A stretch of 64,000 bases of DNA from Cyclobacteriaceae bacterium. GTDB taxonomy: Bacteria; Bacteroidota; Bacteroidia; Cytophagales; Cyclobacteriaceae. Shown here one piece after another: positions 24,148 through 33,282 of this stretch. The translations under genes and the position numbers were made by a program. The notes beneath the pieces are model-generated. The model worked only from the letters and a program-made list of their open reading frames with translations. It searched no databases and had not been told where the DNA came from. Position 1 is the first letter of the stretch. Each line of letters opens with the position of its first letter. Location of the stretch: positions 124,001-188,000 of the forward strand of contig JAEUUF010000026.1 in the NCBI GenBank assembly GCA_016787645.1, written 5' to 3'.

Positions 24148-26678
24148 TTTTTGGCTTTGAGTTTTTCATTCTTCGGCTTGGGTTGTTTGCCCAGCGATGA
24201 AAGATTGGCGAACAGCTTGTAGGCGCCAGCCACACCTTCAGGAAGTTCCCTGAAAAATGACAAGCCGGTATACACATAATACCCGGTGCCATATTGTGCG
24301 ACCAGGAGGCTGCCGTTCCGGGCAGGCTCGCCCGCGTCATTCATGGACAGTAATGGGGTAAATTTAGGGTCCCACTTATCCGGAAAGTAAAGGCCACGCT
24401 CCTGCACCCAGCCATTGAAATCTTCTGCCGTGATCTTGTTGGGAAAATTCAATGCAGGATGATCCGGACTCAGCACCCTGACCTCGCTGTTTTCTTCCGT
24501 CACTCGCTCACGCGAAATATTCAATGGATACGGTGAAAACTTATCCTTGTCAATTTCCAAATCATTGTTCGTGTTGTATTGCGTGATCAGGGTACCGCCT
24601 CCTTCAACGTACTTGAGCAGGTCGGGCATGAAAAAACGGATTCGCTCGTTGGTGTTGAGTGCTCTTACTCCCAACACTACTGCATCCACTTTCTTGAGGT
24701 TATCTGGAGTGACTTCCTCATTCTTCATCTCCCAGACCTCGTAGCCCAGGTTACGCAGCGCTGCGGGTGTCTCATCTCCGGCCCCGGCAATGTAACCGAT
24801 CACATGTCCCTGGGTCTTAATGTCAACCCTAACCAGGCTAGCCTCTGCCTTGGGGAGCAAAGTTTGAAATGGGATGTGATCATAGGAGATCGTCTGAACA
24901 GAACGATCATAGGCCTTGCCTCCTACTTCTACCTGCGCATAAACCTTGAACGATCCCTGGCCTGTCGCCGCCGGAAATAGCCAGAAGTCAACCTTCACTT
25001 CTTCACCGCGCTTGGGAAGCGTAACGGGCGCAGATACCGGTTCCGAACGCCATCCCGGCGGAAGTACCAGGCTAGCCGTTCCGTTTACCGGAGATCCGGA
25101 TGATGACTTCACCAATAAGCTGACCATCTTCGGCTTTGTATCGGGGAACACAAACACATGCTGACTTAGGTTCACAAAAACAGGCGGCACAATTTCGAAG
25201 GGGCGTGACAATTCACCCTTGACCGGATCGGTCCATTTGTATACCAAGGGAACATCCAATACAAATCTGTCCCCACTTACCTCGAACGTACACGCTACAG
25301 TTGCCGCCGGCCCATTCTCAGGCTTGCCAATGTATTCCGGACCCGGCACGAGGAAAGTTCCCTGCAGGTGGTCCTCACGCAGCCAATAGGGATCGGAATA
25401 TCCCGATTGCGGATCAATAGGTTTGCGCGTTCGGAAAAGCACGAGTTTGTTGTCCTTCAATTCCAGGTTCATCGTGGAGTCAATGACCACCTTGCGGCCC
25501 TGAATCGAGAGAAGCTTCACCGGAACCGGTGAGCGGTTGACCAACTCAAAACTATTCGTGACCACTTCACCCGGAGACATCCATGGCTGGTTGGTTGTTA
25601 TTTCGGTATACAATCCAAGGCAGTCCTGGATGAGTTGATTCACTTCACCCAGCTTGCGATCTCTCCACACTGACGGTGACAAGGACGAAATCTGCCTCCT
25701 GATTTGGAGCAGCAACGGCACGGAGGAATGAGGCTTTTCAGGATTGAAACCTTTAATAGCCTGTTCCACCAGCGGCTGAACCTTCTCACCGCCGGGCACA
25801 CGCGACCAGGTAGTGTTCACTCCGTCGAACAAATCTTTGTCGGCCTTGTCTCCCTTGAGGTATAGGAAATATTCTGGCGAATCGCCTCGGCGGCCAGACG
25901 AACCGAAGCCCTGACTTTTGTGCTGCGTGCGGCTTTCGGCGGCAATTTCTGAGTAGGACCTTCCCAAAAGGCTGTTGTAGGTGCCCATATTCACAGCCAC
26001 CACACCGGGAGTATTCTCATTGACGGTATTGTCGAAGAACCTGGCCGTGTTCATATAGATCCGTTTGGGCTGCCAGGTACCATAACGACTTACCTGGTCT
26101 GGCTTATAATCTGCTTTGCCTGCAAGGTCAAAGGCCTCGATGGCCAATACCGCAGAGCCGGTGTGATGTCCATGGCCGGCTCTTTCATCTGGTGGGAACC
26201 GGGTAAGGATAATATCAGGCTGAAATTGACGCAGGACGCTCACCACATCGCTGAGGATTTCTTCCTTACCCCAGATCGAAAAAGTCTCATTGACGTTCTT
26301 CGAAAAGCCAAAGTCATTGGCCCGGGTAAAGAACTGTTGTCCCCCATCGATGCGCCGGGCCGCGAGGAGTTCCTGGGTCCGGATCAGCCCCAACAAGTCA
26401 CGCAGCTCCGGGCCGATCAGGTTTTGTCCACCGTCCCCGCGGGTCATGGACAAGTAAGCCGCTGCAGCCAACCGATCATTACCCATGTACGTGATGGCAC
26501 GTGTGTTTTCGTCGTCCGGGTGTGCGGCGACATACAGCATGGAAGCGAGCACGTTTAGTTTCTTCAACTTCAATTGAATCGCCGCTGCGTTCGGCTGGCG
26601 GAATTGCCCTATGGCAGAGTAGCCACCAAGAAGTAAGATGACCAGAAAAGCGAAACCATACTTGCGCTGAATCAACAT
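24144..26678 (-). CDS. Large secreted PIG-L (LmbE-like) deacetylase
   Basis: This 844-residue protein has a signal peptide or anchor (residues 7-25). The PIG-L domain follows with zinc ligands in AAHPDDE (His53, Asp55, Asp56) and ERAGHGHHTG (His169-His172). This family hydrolyses N-acetyl groups of amino sugars such as GlcNAc conjugates. The middle is beta-sandwich, with NPCBM/NEW-like strands. The last 200 residues resemble a glutamine-amidotransferase-like (ThuA/BPL_N) fold (VDAVVLGVRALNTNERIRFF, YVEGGGTLITQYNTNNDL). The stop overlaps the micropeptide start, so deacetylase, micropeptide and symporter are made from one message. Substrate is unknown. Confidence 0.9.
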   Translation of the reverse strand: MLIQRKYGFAFLVILLLGGYSAIGQFRQPNAAAIQLKLKKLNVLASMLYVAAHPDDENTRAITYMGNDRLAAAAYLSMTRGDGGQNLIGPELRDLLGLIRTQELLAARRIDGGQQFFTRANDFGFSKNVNETFSIWGKEEILSDVVSVLRQFQPDIILTRFPPDERAGHGHHTGSAVLAIEAFDLAGKADYKPDQVSRYGTWQPKRIYMNTARFFDNTVNENTPGVVAVNMGTYNSLLGRSYSEIAAESRTQHKSQGFGSSGRRGDSPEYFLYLKGDKADKDLFDGVNTTWSRVPGGEKVQPLVEQAIKGFNPEKPHSSVPLLLQIRRQISSLSPSVWRDRKLGEVNQLIQDCLGLYTEITTNQPWMSPGEVVTNSFELVNRSPVPVKLLSIQGRKVVIDSTMNLELKDNKLVLFRTRKPIDPQSGYSDPYWLREDHLQGTFLVPGPEYIGKPENGPAATVACTFEVSGDRFVLDVPLVYKWTDPVKGELSRPFEIVPPVFVNLSQHVFVFPDTKPKMVSLLVKSSSGSPVNGTASLVLPPGWRSEPVSAPVTLPKRGEEVKVDFWLFPAATGQGSFKVYAQVEVGGKAYDRSVQTISYDHIPFQTLLPKAEASLVRVDIKTQGHVIGYIAGAGDETPAALRNLGYEVWEMKNEEVTPDNLKKVDAVVLGVRALNTNERIRFFMPDLLKYVEGGGTLITQYNTNNDLEIDKDKFSPYPLNISRERVTEENSEVRVLSPDHPALNFPNKITAEDFNGWVQERGLYFPDKWDPKFTPLLSMNDAGEPARNGSLLVAQYGTGYYVYTGLSFFRELPEGVAGAYKLFANLSSLGKQPKPKNEKLKAKK

Positions 26679-26732
26679 ATTGATAGTCGTGAAATAAGAA
26701 AGTAATGTATTCAGAAATTGGCTATCTGAAAA

Positions 26733-27212
26733 TTAGAATTTCCCTCTTCGAACACCGTTGACCAGGAATGTACCGTCCTGCTCCACGATGAGGTTAACCT
26801 GGGATACGTCCTTCTTGTCCGCTGACATCAGGTAGAAAATGTACTGATAGGCGGTCACTCTGTCTTTCATGTCTTCGGTGAAACCAAGGTCGAGGGAGTA
26901 AACTTTGCCCAATTCAACTTTCTTGGAAAATCGGTTCTTCCTGTTGTTATCTACGCAACGTACACGGACTTCCTGATCCGAAAGCTTCAGAAAACTCATA
27001 TGGATAACCAGGTAGGGCAATGGACTGGAGCCGGAAATTCGTTTTTCCTTTTCCCGCTCTGTTTCAGTGAGGTCAATAAAGGCGTTTTCAGTATCCGGGC
27101 GCGCTTTGAACTCATATTGAAGTTCAAGTTTGAATTCCTCAGCAGCCTTAAGGGGAGGCTGCGGGGTTTCCTGGGGAGTCAACAGTAAAAGGAGGATGAA
27201 TAGCAGATTCAT
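26733..27212 (-). CDS. Secreted protein of unknown function
   Basis: This 159-residue protein has a signal sequence (MNLLFILLLLLTPQETPQPP, cleavage uncertain). It is a beta-rich small domain with DTENAFIDLTETEREKEKRI and 'LPYLVIHMSFLKLSDQEVRV'. No catalytic residues or known family are evident. It lies 54 bp upstream of the deacetylase gene on the same strand and could belong to the same transcript. Confidence 0.6.
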   Translation of the reverse strand: MNLLFILLLLLTPQETPQPPLKAAEEFKLELQYEFKARPDTENAFIDLTETEREKEKRISGSSPLPYLVIHMSFLKLSDQEVRVRCVDNNRKNRFSKKVELGKVYSLDLGFTEDMKDRVTAYQYIFYLMSADKKDVSQVNLIVEQDGTFLVNGVRRGKF

Positions 27213-27253
27213 GGGAAAAGGGAAACCTCAAGTTACGGATTCATCGATACATT

Positions 27254-27685
27254 CTACTTCCTGGTTATGACGACTCCAGAGAGCGTTTTTACCGTTCCCC
27301 AGGGATAGGTGTATGAAACGTTCGCTGACGAAATGGTGGCGTAGTTGCTGCTGACTGCACAATTGGCGAAAGTGATGAAATACGGCTGAACCAGGACTGC
27401 ATCGTTTGCGTTGACCCGGATCTCGCCGATGGCCGGAAGGCTTACCCCCATCAGTGTTCCTGCCGCCTGACCCGCTACCCCACCCACCTTTATGCTATTT
27501 GCGGTTATCCCCAGCGTTCCGCTGCTGGTCTTCAGTTCAAACTCTACCGTGATGGCATTGTCTGGTGTGGTATAGGACCAGACACCATCAACCGATGTAT
27601 AAACGGGTGCAGGCGTGGATGAATCTTTGCCACAGCCCGATAGGAGAACGAACAACACGACAGCCAGGAATCCATTAATTCTCAT
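27254..27685 (-). CDS. Lipoprotein of unknown function
   Basis: Starting at 27685 (MRINGFLAVVLFVLLSGCGK) the protein has 143 residues with lipidated Cys18. A start nine codons earlier is possible but would lengthen the n-region. The mature part is a small beta-sandwich rich in Ser/Thr/Val (VDGVWSYTTPDNAITVEFEL). This resembles single-domain 'gel-forming' lipoproteins of Bacteroidota. It precedes the gene at 26733 by 41 bp. Confidence 0.65.
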   Translation of the reverse strand: MRINGFLAVVLFVLLSGCGKDSSTPAPVYTSVDGVWSYTTPDNAITVEFELKTSSGTLGITANSIKVGGVAGQAAGTLMGVSLPAIGEIRVNANDAVLVQPYFITFANCAVSSNYATISSANVSYTYPWGTVKTLSGVVITRK

Positions 27686-27757
27686 GGTGCGAAAATAGCC
27701 AATAACTCTCATCCCTGGAGTCGGTTGAGATAGACCCTTCCTGAAAACACCCTATAG

Positions 27758-27799
27758 CTATTGCCATCCACCACCCAGCGCGCGGTACAATTCCCAATA
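27758..27799 (-). pseudogene. Possible remnant of the C terminus of a NodT/TolC-type efflux outer-membrane protein
   Basis: On the minus strand the last 13 codons before a TAG read YWELYRALGGGWQ. That matches the very conserved end (LYKALGGGW) of NodT-family outer-membrane factors. A stop lies immediately upstream in frame, and no longer similarity is visible in any frame back to 27960. If real, it is a decayed end left by a deletion. The rest of the gap between 27686 and 28000 holds no gene I can support. Confidence 0.35.
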
Positions 27800-28000
27800 C
27801 TATAATCGCTCCTCACGTACTACAAAATGTGCATGAAGCGATAACAGTATGTTGGGCCTCATCTGTCCATCGAAGTACTGGTTCAATGGAAGGACCTTCC
27901 CGTCCTGGAATAGCCTATCCCCGGTTCCCTATTGGACAAGAAAATAGGGAAATAATGGCGTTGAAAACCCCTGAAATATTGCTGGAAACTCCTCTACGGG

Positions 28001-28031
28001 TTTGCAATGAAGCCTTGAAAAGCTACTTTTG
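28001..28031 (+). promoter_or_regulatory. Consensus promoter of tRNA-Thr
   Basis: TTTG (28001-28004), exactly 19 bp, then TACTTTTG (28024-28031). Both elements match the Bacteroidota primary-sigma consensus fully. The predicted transcription start is about 5 bp before the tRNA. Confidence 0.9.
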
Positions 28032-28042
28032 CACCCTTCCAA

Positions 28043-28115
<73 letters not shown>

Positions 28116-28121
28116 CAAATG

Positions 28122-28158
28122 AAAGGCCGTTACATTCGTGTAACGGCCTTTCCTTTTG
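28122..28158 (+). terminator. Rho-independent terminator of tRNA-Thr
   Basis: A perfect 13-bp stem (28122-28134 with 28139-28151) is closed by the very stable TTCG tetraloop and followed by TCCTTTTG. It lies 6 bp after the tRNA. Confidence 0.9.
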
Positions 28159-28205
28159 GGGGTCGTAGTTAGCGATTAGGGCTCAGGGGCATAAATTAAG
28201 TTGGG

Positions 28206-29183
28206 CTATTTGTCCCTCAGCTTGGTACACTTCTCCACGAAATAGTCCGCATATTTCTCGCAGGCAAGCTTGGCCGCTGCCTTGTATTTCTCGCGTGTGG
28301 TTGTGAGCAATACCGGGGTAATCTCCTTCCGGAAAGCAAACTGCTTGGCCAGTCCACCCCTCGCCTTTGAAGGATCCTCCGACATTGCCGCATCATAACG
28401 CGCCCCCGTCTGGATGTCATTCCACTGGAATATCATCTCGGGCCAACCCTTCGGTCCCTGAAGCATCGGAGCTGCACCATCCGGCACGTTAACCGTCATC
28501 TCCGGATTGACCGCCCAGGTGTACTTCTTTGAGGTCGTTGTCGTAGTATACAGCCAGTTTTCATTCACGGCAACTTTCAGATCGAGGTTCACCATCACAT
28601 CGGCAAAATCAACGGTCAGTTCAAAGAAACCGGCCACAGCGTCCAAGTCCTTTGTAAACGTCACGATCCGCTTTCCCTTTGCCCCGGCAAAGCCGGTTAA
28701 TCCATTGTGCAACATCTTCCCATTGTTAGCGACGGCCGTCATCCACGTGTTGCCTCCCTTTTCACTCTTCTCGCCGCTTTCTTCATCATCCGATACCTTC
28801 TCGTAGAACTCATGCGCCGTAATCGCGCCCCAACCTACAGTGTCGATGCCACCGGACTTCAGGCGCTTCTGGAAATACCGGTAGAAGTGATCCGTAATCT
28901 CCTGATAGTCCTGCTGGGTCGGTTCGGCATCCGTAAATTCCAGGTAGGCCGAAACACGTGCACCCGCGATAGAATTGCTTCCTTTGTCCTTCGCAACCGT
29001 CTTCGCTGTTGTCACCAGTTTATAGTGTACCGCCACCTGTGCCAGCGCCAAACGCTTCATTTTCGGGATCAATTTCGAATCATCGACCTTGAACTTGTCC
29101 GCCTCCGATTTTTCCTTGTTCTGTGCCCATGACGGTCCGACCATTAGCGCAGTTAACAACACCAGAATAATATGCTTTTTCAT
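28206..29183 (-). CDS. Secreted protein of unknown function, next to a two-component system
   Basis: This 325-residue protein has a signal peptide (MKKHIILVLLTALMVGPSWA). The mature part has mixed helix and strand with an Asp/Glu/Lys-rich linker (about residues 130-150, KVSDDEESGEKSEKGG). No family is recognised. It is the last gene of a minus-strand row behind the kinase and LuxR-type regulator. A 20-bp palindrome sits 52-71 bp upstream of its start, so it is a plausible target of that regulator (inference). Confidence 0.65.
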   Translation of the reverse strand: MKKHIILVLLTALMVGPSWAQNKEKSEADKFKVDDSKLIPKMKRLALAQVAVHYKLVTTAKTVAKDKGSNSIAGARVSAYLEFTDAEPTQQDYQEITDHFYRYFQKRLKSGGIDTVGWGAITAHEFYEKVSDDEESGEKSEKGGNTWMTAVANNGKMLHNGLTGFAGAKGKRIVTFTKDLDAVAGFFELTVDFADVMVNLDLKVAVNENWLYTTTTTSKKYTWAVNPEMTVNVPDGAAPMLQGPKGWPEMIFQWNDIQTGARYDAAMSEDPSKARGGLAKQFAFRKEITPVLLTTTREKYKAAAKLACEKYADYFVEKCTKLRDK

Positions 29184-29234
29184 TGGGGGTTTTGATTTAA
29201 TGACCTAAAGATGGATCAACACCCCTTTTGCCTC

Positions 29235-29254
29235 AATACGCAGGGTTGCGTATT
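29235..29254. promoter_or_regulatory. Perfect palindrome, candidate operator
   Basis: AATACGCA (29235-29242), GGGT, then TGCGTATT (29247-29254) forms a perfect 8-bp inverted repeat with a 4-bp spacer. It is in the 83-bp gap between the response regulator gene and the secreted protein gene at 28206-29183. LuxR/NarL-type regulators bind inverted repeats of about this size, so it may be a site for the neighbouring regulator. Confidence 0.55.
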
Positions 29255-29266
29255 TGCGGCATTGGT

Positions 29267-29914
29267 CTATATGATGTTCGCCTTTGAAGCTTTCTGCACC
29301 GCTTCCACCTTATTGTGGACCTGCAGCTTGCGGTATACGTGTTCGATGTGCTTGCGGACCGTTCCGGAACTGATAAACAACTGACTGGCAATCTTCTCAT
29401 AGGTGAATCCCGCCTTCAGTTTCTCCAGTATCTCGACTTCGCGCATGGTGAGATTAAAATCCTCTAGTAACGCCGGCTCCAGCCTTGGCATTTTCATCAT
29501 CCGCAGCACCCGGGCCGCCACCCCGGCCGACATTCCCGCTCCGCCGTCCAACATCTCCAGGATGGCCGTTCGGATCTTGTCGCCGGATTCCTCCTTGAGC
29601 ACATATCCGTCCGCACCTGCCAGGATCGCATTGTAAATATTCTCGTCATCATCAAAGATGGTCAGGATAAGTACCTTGATCCCGGGGAACTGTGCCTTCA
29701 GTTCGCGGGTCGCCTCGATGCCGTTCATGTCAGGCATCTCAATGTCCATGAGTACCAGGTCAACGCGACCCAGTTGCGGTAGGCGTTGCAACAGCTGACG
29801 ACCGGTTGTCACCGTCGCACAAACGGTAAACTCATCATCGGCGCTCAATTTTCCGAGGATCACTTCCAGCGCAAAAGCGTTGTCTTCCGCTACTACCAAT
29901 CGTACAGCTTTCAT
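29267..29914 (-). CDS. LuxR/NarL-type response regulator
   Basis: The start at 29914 (MKAVRLVVAEDNAFALEVIL) gives 215 residues. The receiver domain has acidic residues at 10-11, phosphoacceptor Asp57 in VLMDIEMPDMNG, and the expected downstream Thr and Lys (LILTIFDDDE, ADGYVLKEES). The C-terminal GerE-type helix-turn-helix (about 150-207) reads LTMREVEILEKLKAGFTYEK, then FISSGTVRKHIEHVYRKL. The cognate kinase gene lies 54 bp upstream on the same strand, so this is a canonical pair in one operon. Confidence 0.95.
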   Translation of the reverse strand: MKAVRLVVAEDNAFALEVILGKLSADDEFTVCATVTTGRQLLQRLPQLGRVDLVLMDIEMPDMNGIEATRELKAQFPGIKVLILTIFDDDENIYNAILAGADGYVLKEESGDKIRTAILEMLDGGAGMSAGVAARVLRMMKMPRLEPALLEDFNLTMREVEILEKLKAGFTYEKIASQLFISSGTVRKHIEHVYRKLQVHNKVEAVQKASKANII

Positions 29915-29968
29915 CGGGCTAAAAGTACACAATCAGTATACGCTTCAGGATACGCATTCTTGCGGATT

Positions 29969-31960
29969 TTATTCCCCCTGCGCTTTGATTGGAATTCGCA
30001 ACGTAACGGTGGTGCCCTCCGTGGAAGAGTGTACCGTCAGCGATCCGGCGGCCAATTCGGCGTAGGAATCCATATTTCGAAGTCCGTTCCCCTGCTTCCG
30101 TGCAGATTCCGTCGCATCAAAGCCTTTCCCGTCGTCATGTACATGCAATTCAATCCACTCTTTTTCTGAAGTGAGTTTCACCGCAATCCGTGATGCCCGG
30201 CTGTGCTTCAGCGCATTACTTACCGCTTCCTGTGCCACGCGAAAGATGGCCGCCGCTACCGAAGTGCCCACGGTGATTCCTGGATCCGCCTCCAACGCGT
30301 GGTCCAACTGAACCACTGGGTCCTGATGGAGGAACCCAAAGTACTCCCGCATCTTCGTCTGCAGCGCTTCGAGATCGATGTTGTCCTGGTTGATAAACCA
30401 TACCGTTCGGCGCAACTCCTGCAAAGTTGTCCTTGCAAATGAGCCCATCTGGTGCGCCCTTTCTCGCTCAACCCCTTCAACTTTGTCAGCCAGGGAATCG
30501 GCGCTTGAGGTGAGAAACAACAACCGTGAGCCAATGTTGTCGTGAAGTTCCCTGGAAATCCGCTGACGCACTTGCTGCACCTCGTTCTCGCGCTCAAGGG
30601 TCGCAAGCTTGAGCCGGAATTCTGCTTCCTGCTCGGCCTTTTTCCTCCTTGTTCGCTGCCCCTGAATGACAAACGCACCCGCAATAATGAGCAGGATCGA
30701 ACCGGAAGAAAGCCAGATAAATTGATTCCGGCGATTTCGTAGCTCCAGGTCATTGGCGGCAAGCTGTACTTTCTGTTTGGAAATTTCCAGCTCCCGTGTC
30801 TCCGTCTCATATTTTACTTGCATCTCCAGGATGGACTTTGTCTTTAGCTCTTCAAAAAGACTGTCCTTCAACGCGGTGTACTTCATCTGGTTAAGGTAGG
30901 CCTCCCTGAACTGACCCAGGTCATTGCAAATGGTCGACATCACGAAAAAGGCATCCCGAAGCATCTCCTTGGCCCCAATATCCGTGGCGAGCTGAATGGC
31001 TTGCGATGCAAAAGTCTTCGCGCGAACAGGCGAATGTTGCCGCTGGTAAAAGGCAGCGAGATTCTTGCAGGTGTAAGCGGCCTCATAGCGGTTCCCGAAA
31101 CGCATGTGGCGTGTGAACGCTTCGTTGTACTGCTCCTCTGCCTCGCGAAACCGATGCAAGCTGTCATTGGCAATCGCCATGTTGCCGATGGAATAAGGAA
31201 TGTACCGTATATAACCCAGGCGCTCATAACCATCCTTCGCTATCCGGGAGTATTTCAGTGATTCTTCATAGTCGCCGGTTTGCAGCATGATCGAGCCTAT
31301 ATTTCCCGATGTAACAGTTATTCCAAACTCCGATTTCAGCTGTTCATAGATGGATAGTGCCACTTGGTAATACTCCAGCACCTTGGCATACTGTTTCTGC
31401 TTCTTGTACACCACACCAATATTGCTCAACGTGTTTGCCTCCATACGGATATCACCCTTAGCCCGCGCCAGGCGAAGTGCCTTGAAATAGCTTCGCAGTG
31501 CTTTATCGTAATCGCCGCGTTCATCGTAAATAATGCCCAGGTTGCTTAATTCATTCGCCAAGGCTGAAGAGTCACTCCAGGTCAATTTGACATCGATGGC
31601 CTGCTTGATAAATAGGATAGCGCTGTCGTATTCGCCCATGGCCTGCTTGGCGCTTCCCAGATTGCTGAGCGACTTACTTATTCCGGCTTTGTCACTTATT
31701 CTTGTAGCCAGGGAAAGTGCCTGGCGGGCCAGCAGGACTGCGGAATCAACCCGGATGTTTTTGTAGTACCAACTTAGTTCATTGAGCGATTGGATACGCG
31801 CCGAATCATTTCCATCTGCCACGATCCGCAACAGGCTGTCGAGGGGAGCATGCTGTGCGGCGACCGGCAGAACCGGTAAGAATGCCGCAACGAGGAAGAG
31901 TACAAGGTTTCTATGTAATCCAAAACTTGCCTTCAAAATTCCGGTTAGCACAATTGTCAT
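29969..31960 (-). CDS. TPR-containing sensor histidine kinase (HisKA_3 type)
   Basis: The start at 31960 gives 663 residues with a signal peptide (to about residue 36). Periplasmic TPR units (about 60-380; SKSLSNLGSAKQAMGEYDSA, NELSNLGIIYDERGDYDKAL) and a short coiled coil precede one membrane helix (413-433). A NarL-type kinase core follows, with phosphoacceptor His473 in ISRELHDNIGSRL, N-box Asn582 in SNALKHSRAS, and ATP-lid DDGKGFD at 609-615. It phosphorylates the adjacent response regulator. The ligand is unknown; TPR sensors probably bind proteins or peptides. A near-consensus -7 element (TATATTTC, 31991-31998) lies just upstream. Confidence 0.93.
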   Translation of the reverse strand: MTIVLTGILKASFGLHRNLVLFLVAAFLPVLPVAAQHAPLDSLLRIVADGNDSARIQSLNELSWYYKNIRVDSAVLLARQALSLATRISDKAGISKSLSNLGSAKQAMGEYDSAILFIKQAIDVKLTWSDSSALANELSNLGIIYDERGDYDKALRSYFKALRLARAKGDIRMEANTLSNIGVVYKKQKQYAKVLEYYQVALSIYEQLKSEFGITVTSGNIGSIMLQTGDYEESLKYSRIAKDGYERLGYIRYIPYSIGNMAIANDSLHRFREAEEQYNEAFTRHMRFGNRYEAAYTCKNLAAFYQRQHSPVRAKTFASQAIQLATDIGAKEMLRDAFFVMSTICNDLGQFREAYLNQMKYTALKDSLFEELKTKSILEMQVKYETETRELEISKQKVQLAANDLELRNRRNQFIWLSSGSILLIIAGAFVIQGQRTRRKKAEQEAEFRLKLATLERENEVQQVRQRISRELHDNIGSRLLFLTSSADSLADKVEGVERERAHQMGSFARTTLQELRRTVWFINQDNIDLEALQTKMREYFGFLHQDPVVQLDHALEADPGITVGTSVAAAIFRVAQEAVSNALKHSRASRIAVKLTSEKEWIELHVHDDGKGFDATESARKQGNGLRNMDSYAELAAGSLTVHSSTEGTTVTLRIPIKAQGE

Positions 31961-32207
31961 TTTGTGAGGAGGTCCGTCAATACCGCCTGGGAAATATACC
32001 AAAATTCAGTCCGCACAGGACACTTCCGGTTGACATTCACTGAGGTGCGATGATCTTCAAAAGGTAAATCACGAGTCGAAGAAATGACGAAGGGTGATCA
32101 TTACCCGATAACTGGGCACACTTTTTCATCGTACGGAAGTATTGAAACTTATCTCCCCCTCTTGCTGCTTCTAAAAGCCATAGGGTCCAAACCAATTTCA
32201 TATCTTG

Positions 32208-33188
32208 ATGCCTATGGAACACAAAATCCTCCGATCGGTCCCTCTCCTTGTTGCTTTGGCACTGTTGACAAATTGCACTCCAAAACCCTCCGAAACTACA
32301 TGGTGCAGTCAACCGCTCCGGTCACAACTAAACCAGTACATCGAGATCCCTACCCGACAACCATGGTTCAGGGTCTACGAGGTTGGCAAGGGCGTTTATG
32401 CTATCGTTGAACCTTACAACTTCCAGGAGGTGATCTCTTACCTCATCCTCGGCAATGAGCGAAACATCCTGTTTGATACGGGCATGGGAATGGGTAGCAT
32501 CAAGGATGTGGTAGCAGAATTGTCGACCTTGCCTCTTACCGTCATCAACTCGCATACCCACTATGACCACATCGGCGGGAATCACGAGTTTGATAACATA
32601 CTCTCTGTGGATACAGCCTACACACGGAATAACAGCACGAAAGGTTGGCCACATCAATCAGTAAGGCAGGAAGTCCGTATGGATGCCTTTTGCCAGGACA
32701 AGCTCCCTGGGCTGGACACGGCAGTGTACGCGATCAAACCCTACGCAGATCGCATCAAAGGATTTCTCCAGAATGGGGACACGATCCAACTCGGTCAACG
32801 CACAATCGAAGTGCTTCGCGTTCCAGGCCACACCCCGGACTGCATCGCGCTGCTCGACCGCGCCAATGGCTATCTCTGGACCGGCGACATGTACTACGAG
32901 GCAACCATCTGGCTTTTCTTCGACGGAACCGACCTTGATGCCTATGAAAAAAGCATCAGAAAGTTTGAGGATTTGGCACCGTCACTGACGGCGGTCTTTC
33001 CCGCGCACAACACACCCGTGGCTGATCCGACCCATCTCCATGAACTGGTGACTGCCTTTAGAAAGATCATCAGGCGCGAAGTAAATCCGGTAGCTGGGGC
33101 CCAATCTGGTCACCCGGATGATAGCTCAGCACTTACTTTTCAGTTTGAACACTTCAGTTTCAAAATCCGCAGCGATGCCATACACTAG
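32208..33188 (+). CDS. Metallo-beta-lactamase-fold lipoprotein hydrolase
   Basis: From the ATG at 32208 the protein has 326 residues (another ATG follows at 32214). The lipoprotein signal ends LALLTNC, giving Cys23. The metallo-beta-lactamase core shows INSHTHYDHIGGN (zinc ligands His116, His118, Asp120, His121), VLRVPGHTPDC, LWTGDMYYEA and FPAHNTPV. That is a full set for a di-zinc hydrolase. The group includes lactonases, phosphorylcholine-like esterases and unclassified hydrolases; substrate is not predictable. It is anchored at the inner or outer membrane on the periplasmic side. It is divergent from the histidine kinase gene. Confidence 0.85.
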   Translation: MPMEHKILRSVPLLVALALLTNCTPKPSETTWCSQPLRSQLNQYIEIPTRQPWFRVYEVGKGVYAIVEPYNFQEVISYLILGNERNILFDTGMGMGSIKDVVAELSTLPLTVINSHTHYDHIGGNHEFDNILSVDTAYTRNNSTKGWPHQSVRQEVRMDAFCQDKLPGLDTAVYAIKPYADRIKGFLQNGDTIQLGQRTIEVLRVPGHTPDCIALLDRANGYLWTGDMYYEATIWLFFDGTDLDAYEKSIRKFEDLAPSLTAVFPAHNTPVADPTHLHELVTAFRKIIRREVNPVAGAQSGHPDDSSALTFQFEHFSFKIRSDAIH

Positions 33189-33211
33189 TCCAGTTCCGTG
33201 CGCGCACTAAT

Positions 33212-33258
33212 CCACTCCCCCTCTCCGTCCTACGGACAGGGGGCCGGGGGGTGAGGTG
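33212..33258. repeat. Palindromic dispersed repeat, copy 2
   Basis: CACTCCCCCTCTCCGTCCTA followed by CGGACAGGGGGCCGGGGGGT and GAGGTG. This is the same palindrome as copies 1, 3 and 4. It lies between two convergently unrelated lipoprotein genes. Confidence 0.85.
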
Positions 33259-33282
33259 CCTCTAATTCATTACCTTCCCCTC

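Noticed and set aside
24031-24222. 63-codon plus-strand frame over the micropeptide gene
   Set aside because: It opposes the minus-strand operon with double ATGA overlaps and lacks any promoter or family match.
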